The translations under genes were made by a program, and so were the position numbers. A stretch of 64,000 bases of DNA. It comes from Puccinia triticina. Taxonomy: Eukaryota; Basidiomycota; Pucciniomycetes; Pucciniales; Pucciniaceae. The DNA lies in contig NC_070564.1 of assembly GCF_026914185.1 (NCBI RefSeq), positions 6,882,001-6,946,000 on the forward strand. Direction: 5' to 3'. A model generated the notes under the pieces. The model searched no databases. It was not told the DNA's origin and was given only the letters and a program-made list of their open reading frames with translations. Below are positions 24,477 through 35,830 of the stretch, one piece after another. The first letter of the stretch is position 1; each line of letters starts with the position of its first letter.

Positions 24477-24624
24477 GGCCCCGTTATACGTCATAAATGG
24501 TTGAATTTATGACGCCGCGACCCAAAGTTTGCCCCCCGTTGCCACCAAAACTTTGAAACCCCCGGGGTTTGCGCGTCATAAATTCAACCACTTATGACGT
24601 ATAACGCGGCAGCCAAACAGGGCC
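24477..24624. mobile_element. Harbinger-like MITE, 148 bp
   Basis: Ends GGCCCCGTT...AACAGGGCC with TAT on both sides. The interior is palindromic (CGTCATAAATGGTTGAA...TTCAACCACTTATGACG) around a CCGCGACCC core. It is the undisturbed relative of the copy split at 5.1-7.9 kb. Confidence 0.65.
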
Positions 24625-24645
24625 TATGTAATTAATAATATATCT

Positions 24646-25370
24646 ACGGACTTACTTTGTGCACTGCAAAAAGCTCTTTGCGCACTGTGCAGTGCGCAAA
24701 GTTTGCAAACACTTCGCGCACTGCGCGTGAAGGGCGCAAATTTTTCAAATTATTTTTTGACCAATCAATAGAAAAGCTTATTGTTGTCCTCTGTGAATTT
24801 ATTTGGAGTTTTTTGAAGCTTCCTTGTATGCTTAAAAATCCCACCAATAAAAAAACCAAGTACAGCCATTTGGGGACCTGGAATTCATATTCCCACAGGC
24901 CAAAAAATCCAAATAATTTAGTGAATCATATCAAATATGTATTCAAAAGTTTTAGAAATTTTTGGTCACTTTGTACAAGGACAAGGCTTTCAAAAACCAG
25001 TAACTTTTTCTCAAGATATGCCAAAATGCGCCAGTAAGTGGTTAACTTTCCTAATTTTTGAAAGCCTTATTCTTGCAAAAAGTGGCCAAAAAACTCTAGA
25101 AAGTTTGAATTCATATGTATCATGATTCACTCAATTATTTGGATTTTTTTGACTGGTGGGAATGTGGATTCCAGGTCCCCAAGTGACTGTACTTGTTCTT
25201 TTTATTGGTGGAATTTTTAAGCATACAAAGAAGCTTCAAAAAACTCCAAATAAATTCACAGAGGACAACAATTAGCTTTTCTATTGATTGGTCAAAAAAT
25301 AATTTGAAAAAGTTGCGCCCTTCACGCGCAGTGCGCGAAGAGCTTTTCGCAGTGCGCGAAGTAAGTCCGT
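24646..25370. mobile_element. Long-TIR element of the ACGGACTTAC family, 725 bp
   Basis: Arms of over 200 bp are reverse complements and begin ACGGACTTACTT. Subterminal GCGCACTGCG palindromes repeat. A 6-bp duplication ATATCT flanks it (24640-24645, 25371-25376). There is no coding capacity. It shares its terminus with the element at 41725-43165. I cannot assign a superfamily. Confidence 0.75.
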
Positions 25371-25376
25371 ATATCT

Positions 25377-26127
25377 AAGTATATTAAATCCACACTTTTG
25401 TGGAAATTTGGATCAAGGATTTCCCCTGCAATTTTCTGAAAAGGGGCTTAATATTTAGCCCCCTGTGCACAAATAGAAAATTGGCACTTGCATCCAACCT
25501 CCAATTTTCTCAGGTATCAGCATATTACGCTTAATACCGCAAGAAAATTAATTTAAAGTCCCCGAACATAAATGCCTTGGACTTGCCCCCCAATTCCTGA
25601 ACCAGTAATGAAAAGGGGCAGGAATAAACCCCCTTGTGCCTGTCGCAAATGCAAGGGCAGGAGGGGGGCAAAAGACAACAACGCGTAATGCACAATTAAG
25701 GAAAAGGTCTGCCTTGGGTCAATTGCAATTGCAGAGTGACGCAGGGGCTGCTAAAAACCTGTGCAAACAGAACAGGTTTGTAAAAGAGTTTTTGTTCCCC
25801 TCAGGCCCATTGCAATTGCAAGGGCGGAGGGGGATGCTAAAAACCTGCGTAAACGCAACAGGGTGGTAAAAGAGTTTTTTTTTCCCTTGGGCCCATTGCA
25901 AGTGCAAGGGCGGAGGGGGAAAGGACGAGGTCTGCTCAAACTGTGCAAATTCAACAGAGGAGCTTGAGCCGTTGTGGGGAAAAGATTCACCAAGGGGCAC
26001 ACAGTATATAAAGTTTCCTTACTACACCAGATTTTTTTTCCGAACACCAGAAGTGAGGTTGCTTTGGTTCCTGTATGTCCGCTTTTGGAATGAGCGGCTC
26101 ACGCTTCAGAGCGCCATCCAACAAGTA
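25377..26127. repeat. Intergenic with about 105-bp tandem repeats
   Basis: Between roughly 25715 and 25925 there are about two to three degenerate copies of a unit containing GCCCATTGCAATTGCAAGGG, GGAGGGGGATGCTAAAAACC and GGTAAAAGAGTTTTT. No gene is recognised in the remainder. Confidence 0.45.
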
Positions 26128-26933
26128 CATACATACGGAAGCCCTGGACCAACACCAATCGCGCCATCGATTTCTGACATCGAATTCGGTTTTGGACTTC
26201 GAGTTTCACTTTTGGTATCCAAATATTTCAGTCGCACTTCCCAAGCCGGCATCTGTACAGATTTTGTAATCACATAACCCAAAACTACAAAACTTCAGGG
26301 TGTTGCCTTTGATCTCATGGGCCTTGATGGCCCGCCTACCATGTCAACCCGCATCGAGGTCAGCTTACGTAGCAGATTTTCATTGGTGGTAGCTGAGTCC
26401 GAGGGCAAAGAGCAAGTTGACCCCTGCAATTGCAGCGCCGAGCTGGTCATCTTTCTGCTCATGGGCTAAGCCCATCTAATGCCAACCCTTAAGGCCCGGC
26501 TTGGGTTGAACAACCACCGTCACCATTGTGTACGGTTGCTTCGCCGAATTGCCGCCAAGGGCGCACCCAGCCAAATATGAAGTCTTGGCAAAAATGGCTG
26601 GTCGCGCACTTGGCACCAATTTGGCACCAACACCCACCACCATGGCTAACCATGTTGGCAGGGGAGTGCCAGTCAAACTGCCCAGCTGATGTAAGGCTTT
26701 TCTGGCTGGATTAGAGCATCATCACTGCAGCCAGGCACTGCTAGTTGTGTATTGCCCCACATCTGCCGGTCCTGGTTCAAAAATCAGGCCATAGGCAGTC
26801 ACATCTACTTGACGCTTGCTTTCACTGCTTTTTACCATTCAACATTGTAATTATCGCTTCGCCACCCAAAATTCTACATCGCTTTGCCACCCAAAATTCT
26901 ACCCCAACTGCCTTCACAGTCTTTTGGAACGCT

Positions 26934-28621
26934 ATGAATGAAGATATCACAACAACCGATTACAGTGAGCATTCTGGAGTTGATGATCCCATATCCCCCA
27001 GCTCGACATCTGGTCCCATACTCCTTTCAGATGATCAGAAGCGCGCAATTGTGGCATCCCTCCTCTCCAAAGGCTTGAAGGGTCCAGATATCCTATCAAT
27101 ACTCAAGGAAGAATATGGCTGTTCAATTCTCCCCCGTACATTCACTCGCCTTCGCCAAAAATGGGGCCTCCGACTCTGTGATCTTCCACCAGCAGAAAGA
27201 AGCCCAGATCTACTACCACCTATTCGCGCAAGCATTATCTCTTCCCATAAAAATGGCTTGACAGTATTAGAAATGCGCTCCCAACTCCGCAGTGAACTAG
27301 GCTTGGTCGTCTGCCCCCGCACCGTTGAGAGATATCTGAGGCGCCTCAAGCTGAAACAACGACAAAACGACCTTGCAGATGGAAAGATAACACGAGAACA
27401 AGTGGTCGAGCTCATCAAACATGCCCGTGATGCTTTACTGGCAAACACTGCAGGCTATAGGAGGATGCGACAGATCTTGGTAACAAACTATGGACTCCAT
27501 ATACCCAGGTACACCTCAAATTCAACTCATTGACCTTAGTTTTTTGAATTCACATGAAGTTTCTCCTTCTCTTCACAGGCAGCTTGTTTATGACATCCTT
27601 AAAGAGGTGGATCCTGAAGGAATCAAAATGCGGCTCAAGAAAACATGCAAAAGGAGAGTTTTCCGATCCACAGGTCCTAATCACATATGGGCCGCTGATG
27701 GCCATGACAAGCTCAAACCTTATGGAATCACGGTGTACGGCTTCATAGACGCATGGTCAAGAAAAATATTGGGCATCTTTGTTCATGTCACAAACAATGA
27801 TCCAAGGCATGTTGGCGCTTACTTCCTTCACTTAGTTAGGTCTCTTGGCGGGATTCCAGAAAAGGTTACGGTTGACAAGGGTACTGAGACAGGAAACATG
27901 GGTGACTTACTCATTCAGCTTTCCCATGAGTTCATTGAAGGTATCACCATTGAACAAGCACAAAAGCGCATACATTACACAAAATCAGTTCATAATCAGA
28001 AAATTGAATCATTGTGGTCGAGAATGATGGCCGAGCACAACAGGCCAATAATAGACTTCATCTTAACCAAAATGGAAACTGGTGGATATGATGATAGTGA
28101 CCCATTGCAAAAGTAAGCTTTGTTTCCAAATTCATATATGGCATTGTTCTACATTGTATCCTCCTGATTGTACATCCTTCAGACTCCTTTTTCTATTTCT
28201 ATGGATTCCAGTTTTTCAGGCTAGTGCTGATAGCTGGGTAAACACCCACAATGCATACCGGAAGCGGCGCGACAACAGGACCTCCCTTCCAACTGCTGTT
28301 CAGCCAATATTTTCTTATTCAAACCCAGAACATTTCCAAACTACAGACCAACTAATCCGAATCCCACCCACAAGAGTTGATGAGCTCCTAGAAGAAAACT
28401 ACCCCAATCTAGACCGCATGTTCACACACACTCCAGCCTTCTTTCACAACATTGCTTTTCCCCTGTTCTGTGAACTAGGATATGATTTTCAAAACTTAGA
28501 AATTGGTAGGGTTTGGAATGTCTTTGATTCTATGCTCCCTAGGCTGCAAGTATATTTTCCCCCACATTTTTTCTCTGACTCCTCTGATGATGGTTCTGAT
28601 TCAGACCAAGATCTGGTGTAG
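26934..28621 (+). CDS. DDE integrase/transposase of the cargo transposon
   Basis: Three exons, 26934-27508, 27579-28112 and 28183-28621, join through GT...AG introns without stops to give 515 residues. Residues about 35-90 form a helix-turn-helix-like domain (LSDDQKRAIVASLL, LPRTFTRLRQKWGLR), with a second HTH-like block to about 145. The catalytic core has WAADGHDK (D232), VTVDKGTETG (D291) and HNQKIESLW (E335), a D-D-43-E arrangement typical of retroviral-integrase-like transposases. The C-terminal part (residues about 370-515) includes WIPVFQ and HNAYRKRRDNRTSLP and ends acidic. It lacks an HHCC finger, RT or chromodomain, so it is not a retroelement integrase. It lies 0.8 kb from the left TIR. 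The reading frame is intact. Family name (IS3EU-like) uncertain; integrase fold confident. Confidence 0.85.
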
Positions 28622-29184
28622 AGGAAGCCCAATTTGATTAGATCCTCAACACATGTTTGTACAAAGTTGTAAAAAAGGCTGTATCCCATTTTCCATTATT
28701 TTCAACTTTTTGATGCTCAGGATTTGGAATCAGTGACACTTGAAGGCATTTATCTTTCAGCATAAGGATTGAGTTAATTTTTTTAAGCTAAACTGCAGGG
28801 TACCTGAGTGAGAAGATAAGTTGCTTCTGTACTCTCTTATTGCACATTTTGAGAGTACCTAGGCCCTATTTTAAAATGAATCTTTGGGCTATGACTGTGT
28901 AGAAGGGGTCAGAGCACTCAACCATCAATAATGCTGGTCCCTAGTCCTTGTCATGTGAAAGAAAATACATTGGGAAGGTGGTATTTTCATGCAGGGATGC
29001 TATTTCCATGCTGCACTTCAAGCAGGTTTGGGATATTGGCATCAGCAGTGGTCTAGCTAGACTAACCATGGTGTTATCCTGGTTTAGAATTGCAAAATTT
29101 CACTAGCACTTTTAATGAAAATAATTAAATAACTGTGTGGGGGGAACTGTTAAATGTGCCATTGGATTAAATGTGCAATCAAAT
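28622..29184. other. Non-coding, between integrase and minisatellite
   Basis: No gene or repeat recognised. It may hold the integrase 3' UTR. Confidence 0.4.
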
Positions 29185-30035
29185 TAACTGTGCCAGAGGC
29201 ACTATCAACTGTGCCGGGGCCCTACTGAACATGCCAGAGCCACTACTAACTGTGCTGGAGGCACTATTAACTGTGCCGGAGGCACTATTAACTGTGCCGG
29301 AGGCACCATTAACTGTGCCGGAGGCACTATTAACTGTGCCGGAGGCACTATTAACTGTGCCGGAGGCACCATTAACTGTGCCAGAGGCACTATTAACTGT
29401 GCCGGAGGCACTATTAACTGTGCTGGAGGCACTATTAACTGTGCTGGAGGCACTATTAACTGTGCTGGAGGCACTATTAACTGTGCTGGAGGCACTATTA
29501 ACTGTGCTGGAGGCACTATTAACTGTGCCGGAGGCACTATTAACTGTGCCGGAGGCACTATTAACTGTGCCGGAGGCACTATTAACTGTGCCGGAGGCAC
29601 TATTAACTGTGCCGGAGGCACTATTAACTGTGCCGGAGGCACTATTAACTGTGCCGGAGGCACTATTAACTGTGCCGGAGGCACTATTAACTGTGCCAGA
29701 GGCACTATTAACTGTGCCGGAGGCACTATTAACTGTGCTGGAGGCACTATTAACTGTGCCGGAGGCACTATTAACTGTGCCAGAGGCACCATTAACTGTG
29801 CTGGAGGCACCATTAACTGTGCCGGATGCACTATTAACTGTGCCGGAGGCACTATTAACTGTGCCGGAGGCACTATTAACTGTGCCGGATGCACTATTAA
29901 CTGTGCCGGAGGCACTATTAACTGTGCCGGAGGCACTATTAACTGTGCCGGAGGCACTATTAACTGTGCTGGAGGCACTATTAACTGTGCTGGAGGCACT
30001 ATTAACTGTGCTGGAGGCACTATTGACTGTGTCCA
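29185..30035. repeat. 21-bp minisatellite array, left (inverted relative to the right array)
   Basis: About 40 tandem units of GGCACTATTAACTGTGCCGGA with few variants. The 21-bp length gives long repeat ORFs in several frames (NSASGTV, EALLTVP), not genes. The outer border segment (ACTGTGCCGGGGCCCTACTG) has a unique inverted partner near 35675 in the right array, so the two arrays are homologous and oppositely oriented. Confidence 0.9.
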
Positions 30036-30508
30036 CTTTTAGAGTGCAACTGCACTTTGCTCATGCTCAAAGTGGCAATTATGTGATTTACCTGCACTAT
30101 AATTAGAGAGCTGAATACTGGAAATGAGAATTTCCTAAAACATTAACCAAAAGTACAAGTGTCCATGAGCTATCAGTTTGTGAAGCGCAGCAGGGGCAGA
30201 TTTTGCTGCACTGTCCACTTGGAAGCATGTCACTTTCAGCCTGTTTTTTTGGGGGTGTGATGTGCTTCTTTTCAGCTAGCAATACCAGGGCTGCCTGCAC
30301 CTCTATTCAGCATCATGATTTGTGGTCACTGTACTTCACCTCAGAATACTTCTTTTCATTTTAGCATGAATATTTTTGGAAGTTATATACAAATGTGAAA
30401 GGGTTTACATAAAATGATGGATCTGTTTGGAAAGTATAGACAACACAAAATGGTTTACATTCAAAAAAACAAAATGGTCCACATAAGGAGTCCAAAGTCA
30501 AGTAAGAA

Positions 30509-31402
30509 TCAGAAGTCATCCCCAAGCTCGCCAGTAGATGAGTCAGAATCCTCAAGGAGTGCAGCAACGAAATCAACTGTGGCATTGGTTACCTAAATTA
30601 TTTAATTATAGCAAGTCAATCTTCAAATCATTTCTCATGGAAATTTGGCTACTAACCTCGAAAATCATTTTTCCTGAGTTGACATCATAGCCATCAAGCA
30701 TGCCTTTATATAGTATGTGGCTTCCCTCAAAGAGCTGCATTGTTGTGTCAACTTCACAATACCTCCAGCCTAGCAAACAACAAACTGAAATAACACCGCC
30801 AAGAGCTCTCTGAAATATTGTCAGCTTAGTCAATAAAAAAACACAAAGAAGTTGAAGATTCTTACCTCATCCCTATGGTCCACAATGGCTTCAACAAGTG
30901 GTTTGGTGATGTTGTTACCAATGTTAAAACTCCGGGTAGACCTTATGGTACCCAATCCATTGATTTCAATTCTCTGACTTGCATTCCAAAGTATGCTTGA
31001 GCTTAGACTCTTTTCCTCACCAGCATTAAAAGTGAGGTTTGGGACCCAAAAGATGTTTGAACCAGTAATATCCCCTTCTATTTCATATACTTGACCAACA
31101 ATCAGCCCTGGTTCCGTGTTATCAGCAGTTCGAAGGTTGACCGGGAACATAGTACGGCCCTGAGACCATAACCCAGAAGAAGTGGCAGAGCTTTTGGTAG
31201 AGAGATTGCTGGTGATATTGTGAGTACATGGCCAACCTACTGCCTAAGAAAGTAACCAAAAAATCCATTAGAATCGGTTAAGTGTTTAAGTGTTGGTATG
31301 TGTTCGGCTTACAGTGGATCCAGATACAAATTGTCCAGAAAACTTTAATTTTTCATTCATGCTATGTTCAGGGTGATGTGGATCTACAATAACTTTTGCC
31401 AT
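30509..31402 (-). CDS. Unknown 234-aa protein inside the cargo transposon
   Basis: Four exons fit canonical introns, all in phase 0: 31313-31402, 30866-31243, 30657-30809 and 30509-30592. The protein starts MAKVIVDPHHPEHS. It has an apparently beta-rich centre (GLIVGQVYEIEGDI, then NIFWVPNLTFNAGEE), a segment ALGGVISVCCLLGWRYCEVD, and an acidic tail (LLEDSDSSTGELGDDF). There is no signal peptide or transmembrane helix and I recognise no family. Consistent splicing with no stops argues that it is functional or recently so. It is transcribed divergently from the oxygenase gene, with about 0.5 kb or more between them, and lies inside the minisatellite-bounded centre of the element. An OB-like beta-barrel is possible but speculative. 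Confidence 0.65.
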
Positions 31403-32089
31403 GATTAAGATATTTGGGTCGAATTCTTAGGTATTTTGATGTTGGGTAGAAAACTGGTCAAATGAAGAATTTGTAAGAGAGTGATGGGGGTAGGTAATGA
31501 TATGATGCGACTTTAAGGAAATCGTAGCAGGGGCAGTTGCATGCCTGCTTGCTGTGTTTTCCAAGCGGAGCAAGCAAGGCAGTCACAAGGGACCAAGGCC
31601 ATCACGAGAAACCATGGGACAAGCCACCAAGGCCGTTATGCCTTGACCAAGGCAGTGGCCAATACAGTTACATTTCACAAAATCTAACAATTTACCAAGG
31701 CGGCCGGTCACATGCAACCAGGAGGTGGGACTGCCTTGGCCATCTCTGGTCATACCTGCCTTGGAAGTTGGCAGTGGGACGAAATTTGAGAACTTGGGGA
31801 ACATGGAAGGCTCCGAGGGCAAGTAAGCCCTGGTGATCCGAGAGCAAGTGAGCCCTGGTGAGCAATTTTTCTTCTTTAGGCAATTTTTTTTCTTTTAGAT
31901 TCTTTAGATTAATTGAGTCCCTTCTCTTGATGGGTCAATTAGAATCACCTTGCAAAAGAGGAGATGGAGAAAAATTGAAGAATGCTTCGAAGCCAAACTT
32001 ACATAAGCACCACCCCCTCCCGCACAGGGAGGACCGCTCGGCGCTGATCCTTGCTGATCCAAATCGCACCACACACATGCAGGCACCTA

Positions 32090-32960
32090 CTTGACGCTCT
32101 CGCTCTTGCTCGCCGGCTAGTCACTCATCGGATCAGCGCACCGGGTACATGCAGGAACCGACTCGACACGCTGGCTCTTGTTCGCCGGCTTGCTATTCAA
32201 CCTCTCAACACACCAGTCATATGCAGCCAAGGGATCAATGGGGTCCCTTGGGTGCATATGATGCGACTCGACACTCTCACTCTCGCTCGTCAGCGCGTTA
32301 CTCGAATGATCAGCGCCCCACGTTCATTCAGGAACCTGCTTGACACTCTTGCTCTCGTTCACCGGCTCACCATTCAACCTTTCAACACGCCAGTCATATG
32401 CAGCCAAGGGGTCAATGGGGTCCCTTGGGTGCATATGATGCGACTCGACACTCTCACTCTCGCTCGTCAGCGCGTTACTCGAATGATCAGCGCCCCACGT
32501 TCATTCAGGAACCTGCTCGACACTCTCGCTCTCGTTCGCCGGCTCGCCATTCAACCTTTCAACACGCCAGTCATATGCAGCCAAGGGGTCAATGGGGTCC
32601 CTTGGGTGCATATGATGCGACTCGACACTCTCACTCTCGCTCGTCGGTGCGTTACTCGAATGATCAGCGCCCGACGTACATTCAGGAACCTGCTCGACAC
32701 TCTCGCTCTTGTTCGCCGGCTCGCCATTCAACCTTTCAACACGCCAGTCATATGCAGCCAAGGGGTCAATGGGGTCCCTTGGGTGCATGTGATGCGACTC
32801 GACACTCTCACTCTTGCTCGCCGGCGCGTTACTCACATGATCAGTGCCCCACGTTCATTCAGGAACCTGCTCGACACTCTCGCTCTTGTTCGCCGGCTCG
32901 CTATTCAACCTTTCAACACGCCAGTCATATGCACCCAAGGGGTCGATGGGGTCCCTCGGG
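32090..32960 (+). repeat. 177-bp minisatellite encoding a 59-residue SR-rich repeat
   Basis: Nearly identical units recur at 177-bp spacing (GCAGCCAAGGGGTCAATGGG near 32220, 32398, 32575 and 32752, degenerate at 32930). In the oxygenase frame each unit encodes QPRGQWGPLGAYDATRHSHS followed by SRSPARHS-type motifs. The unit is a multiple of three, so other frames are also open. Confidence 0.8.
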
Positions 32961-34257
32961 TGCACTTGATCAACCTAATCAATACTCTCGGTCTTGCTTG
33001 CCAGCTCATCACTCTAGTGTTCAACCAGATGACAAATCTACTAGATATTGTCGATCTTGCTCGCCGACTGGCGACATCATCCCAAACCACACCAAGCTTA
33101 CCCAGCGTCAAAAACAAAACAACAAGATTCTACCCAGAATCCGCAATCCGTATTTCACCATGATGGTCGACCCCCCAATCAAGGTCTTACAGCTGAACAA
33201 TAACCCTTTGAAGCCATTTCTCATCCATTCGTCTAAGTACACTTCCAAACGATTAATTGTTACAAATAACAATGGCTCAAAAACACTGTTTCTTATTCAA
33301 TTCCATCCACTACACTCAAGCAACTCAATTGATCAAGAAGTTGTTGCAAAACTTGCGGAAATAATTCAAGACCTATTCCTGATGGCTAAAAATCGACAAG
33401 ATATCAAACCAACCACCATGAAAAGTGGTAAGATGCAAGGGATTGGATTCCGGGGGGCTTCTGATGAAGGTGCCAAAGCAGGTAGGAAAACATTCCCTTC
33501 ATTCCCAATTTCAGCTAGAAGCATCTTTCTGACATTTTGTTCCCTTTTCTGTACTCATCTAGGCACCTATGCACGCCGGCGTGATCTTCCTCAAGATGTC
33601 ATAGAGGAGGACAATCGCCTTTGGGACAAGCTCCGAGATCACAACCGATTTTTGTGCAGTCGAGTCAAAAACTTTTCGTTTGAATCCTTCAAAGAAAACG
33701 CCGAAATCATCAAGGAATTTGGCATCCCAAGCTGGTCACACGATGAGTGGAATGAATTTGAAGACGAATGCAATGGAATATTCTCCAGCGCCATTGTCAC
33801 TCACTCCGACTTCTCAAATGACGAACACATGGACGACGATTTAAACCCCTGGTCATACGGTTTGTTCAGCTACATCAACCCTTCAACCGGTGTGCCAATC
33901 GTACCCAATAGTGAAGCTATGGTTCCTGGCCATGCACTCCACTTTCCTGATTTCAGATGCGATATTGACTTTGGGATGTTGCCTGGTATTGTTGAGGTAT
34001 TATGGTCCAGTAACTCGGTTAAACACCATACTTCGGTTGCACCAACTCTCCTGAAGTCAACACCCAGTATGACTCATTTCGGATCATCTTTCCAGATTTG
34101 TCATCGGCTCATGCAAAGAGCAATAGCCCTGAAGAAGCTATCAGCTGAAGAGAGAGAAAAAAACACTCTCTGCCGTCAAAAAAGATCAGAAAAAGAGGCA
34201 GAGCGCCGGAGGATAGTAGAAACCAAAGTCAAAAATATTAAGAAAATTAAAAAATAG
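32398..34257 (+). CDS. TET/JBP-like 2OG-Fe(II) oxygenase with SR-repeat N-terminus
   Basis: From the ATG at 32398 the frame gives about 592 residues after removal of an in-frame 81-bp intron (33482-33562, GTAGG...CTAG). The first 190 residues are SR-rich 59-residue repeats. A basic linker follows. The C-terminal 230 residues hold LWDKLRDHNRFL, IPSWSHDEWNEFED, an H-x-D iron motif in NDEHMDDDLN (about residue 450), YGLFSYI, then FPDFRCDIDF and GIVEVLWSS with a distal histidine in VKHHT (about 516). This pattern fits the fungal TET/JBP-like family, which oxidises 5-methylcytosine in known members and is known to travel with transposons. The tail is Lys/Glu-rich and probably nuclear. The frame extends upstream to about 31858 but two TGA codons (near 32092 and 32341) replace CGA seen in sister repeats, so the start is uncertain or the N-terminus is decayed. 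No conserved Arg for 2OG was confirmed. Confidence 0.65.
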   Translation: MQPRGQWGPLGAYDATRHSHSRSSARYSNDQRPTFIQEPARHSRSRSPARHSTFQHASHMQPRGQWGPLGAYDATRHSHSRSSVRYSNDQRPTYIQEPARHSRSCSPARHSTFQHASHMQPRGQWGPLGACDATRHSHSCSPARYSHDQCPTFIQEPARHSRSCSPARYSTFQHASHMHPRGRWGPSGALDQPNQYSRSCLPAHHSSVQPDDKSTRYCRSCSPTGDIIPNHTKLTQRQKQNNKILPRIRNPYFTMMVDPPIKVLQLNNNPLKPFLIHSSKYTSKRLIVTNNNGSKTLFLIQFHPLHSSNSIDQEVVAKLAEIIQDLFLMAKNRQDIKPTTMKSGKMQGIGFRGASDEGAKAGRKTFPSFPISARSIFLTFCSLFCTHLGTYARRRDLPQDVIEEDNRLWDKLRDHNRFLCSRVKNFSFESFKENAEIIKEFGIPSWSHDEWNEFEDECNGIFSSAIVTHSDFSNDEHMDDDLNPWSYGLFSYINPSTGVPIVPNSEAMVPGHALHFPDFRCDIDFGMLPGIVEVLWSSNSVKHHTSVAPTLLKSTPSMTHFGSSFQICHRLMQRAIALKKLSAEEREKNTLCRQKRSEKEAERRRIVETKVKNIKKIKK

Positions 34258-34639
34258 TTTCATGTGTATTAATTTAGTTTTTCATATGTGTTTTTGTGCA
34301 TGAAGCTTTGTGTTCAACCATTAGAAACTAGTATGAGTTGCTCCTGGACCCTTGAGCTACATATCCAAGCAGAAAGTCCTGAGTCCCTGACCTGAGTTTG
34401 GGACAATAGCATGAATGTTTCTTGCTGGAGAAACTACACCATGAGAGCATGGTAAATTACTGTTGTTTCTTGCGTGGCAGTGGAATTGAGTGCACAGAGC
34501 TAAATCAGTGCTGCAACAGTGGGAAAGTCCATTTTCTTTCTATTGGGGGGACCAAAAAGCATGACAAGAGCTTGGTGCTAAACGTAGTACAGACCAAGCA
34601 CAAAAAATCACCTTTTTATTTCAGGTGGTGGAAACAACA
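34258..34639. other. Non-coding after the oxygenase gene
   Basis: No gene or known repeat is seen. It may contain the 3' UTR. Confidence 0.35.
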
Positions 34640-35130
34640 GTGGGTCAGCTTGGCTAACCATAGCTGGTAGTGTAGTGTAGCACAGCCCAAATGAACTATT
34701 TTTTAGTGTAGGATTAGCACAATCTTGCACATCTATGCTAACACTACGCACATAGGGTGCAAGTCTATTTTAGCTTTTAGCATAGAATTAGCACACATGC
34801 ACACAATTGCACTAATTCTAAGCATGCAGGGCACAAAAGAGCATGTGCTATACTGCGCTACAGTGCTTTTTGTGGCAAAAAAGGTCTTTTTTCCACTAAA
34901 AGTGCCTTAGTGCAACATCATGTAAGGGAGTGGCTGTAGTGAAGCACTAATGCTGGACAAAAATTAGTGTGCTGTTAGCACTGCTGAAAGTTAGTGCAGC
35001 ATAGTGGCACTAACAGCACAACAGCACTAACAGCACACTAACACTATTCAAAAAATACCGGTGCTTTTTGCTTGCTGCTACACTAAACTTTGGGCTAAAA
35101 TAGTGTATTTTAGCATAGTGGCACACCATA
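34640..35130. repeat. TAGTGTAGTGTAGC-type dispersed element, CpG-poor copy
   Basis: Homologous to about 44248-44515 (shared GCTAACCATAGCT, GTGTAGTGTAGC, TAGCACA and ATTTTAGCTTTTAGCATAG). Where the 44-kb copy has CG this copy mostly has TG or CA. It ends with TTTTAGCATAGTGGCACAC near 35125, partly palindromic with the start. Non-coding. Confidence 0.6.
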
Positions 35131-35344
35131 GGTATAAACAACAAAATAGATATATCTTGATGTAGGCAAAAAGTATGATGGGAGGTGGTATCTGGGGCTA
35201 TCATGAGAAAACCCATTTGAAATTGAGATCATGAGATTCCAAAAAGGGTGAGCCACTATGATACAAGGCCAATAAACCAGTTAGCATTAACAGTGGCCCT
35301 TTTTTCTGCATTTCACTTGCTGATTTATGCTACCCCACAGTAAA

Positions 35345-35830
35345 TAGTGCGTGCAGCACAGTTCATAGTGCCTGCAGTACAGTTAGTAGGGCCTCTGGCA
35401 TGGTCAGGAGTGCCTCCAGCAAAGTTAATAGTGCCTCCGGCACAGTTAATGGTGCCTCCGGCACAGTTAATAGTGCCTCCGGCACAGTTAATAGTGCCTC
35501 CAGCACAGTTAATAGTGCCTCCGGCACAGTTAATAGTGCCTCCGGCACAGTTAATAGTGCCTCCGGCACAGTTAATAGTGCCTCCGGCATAGTTCATAGT
35601 GCATCTGGCATCTTTTATAGTGCCTCTGGCACAGTTAGTAGGGGCTCTGGCATGTTCAGTAGGGCCCCGGCACAGTTGATAGTGCCTCCGGCACAGTTAA
35701 TAGTGCATCCGGCACAGTTAATAGTGCCTCTGGTACAGTACATAGCGCCTCCAGCATAGTTCACAGGGCCTCCGGCACAGTTTTTAGTGCCTCCAGCACA
35801 TTTAATAGTGCCTCTGGTCTCCTTTGCTTT
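35345..35830. repeat. 21-bp minisatellite array, right (inverted)
   Basis: About 23 units of the same 21-bp repeat as at 29.2-30.0 kb, in opposite orientation (CAGTTAATAGTGCCTCCGGCA). Outer units are degenerate. ORFs here are repeat artefacts. Confidence 0.85.

Noticed and set aside
29171..30106. ORFs of 271-311 codons on both strands
   Set aside because: Pure products of the 21-bp minisatellite; open in three frames with no non-repeat domain.
32051..33163. 370-codon plus-strand ORF
   Set aside because: An alternative frame of the 177-bp minisatellite. The oxygenase frame (32398-34257) continues into a recognisable domain; this one does not.
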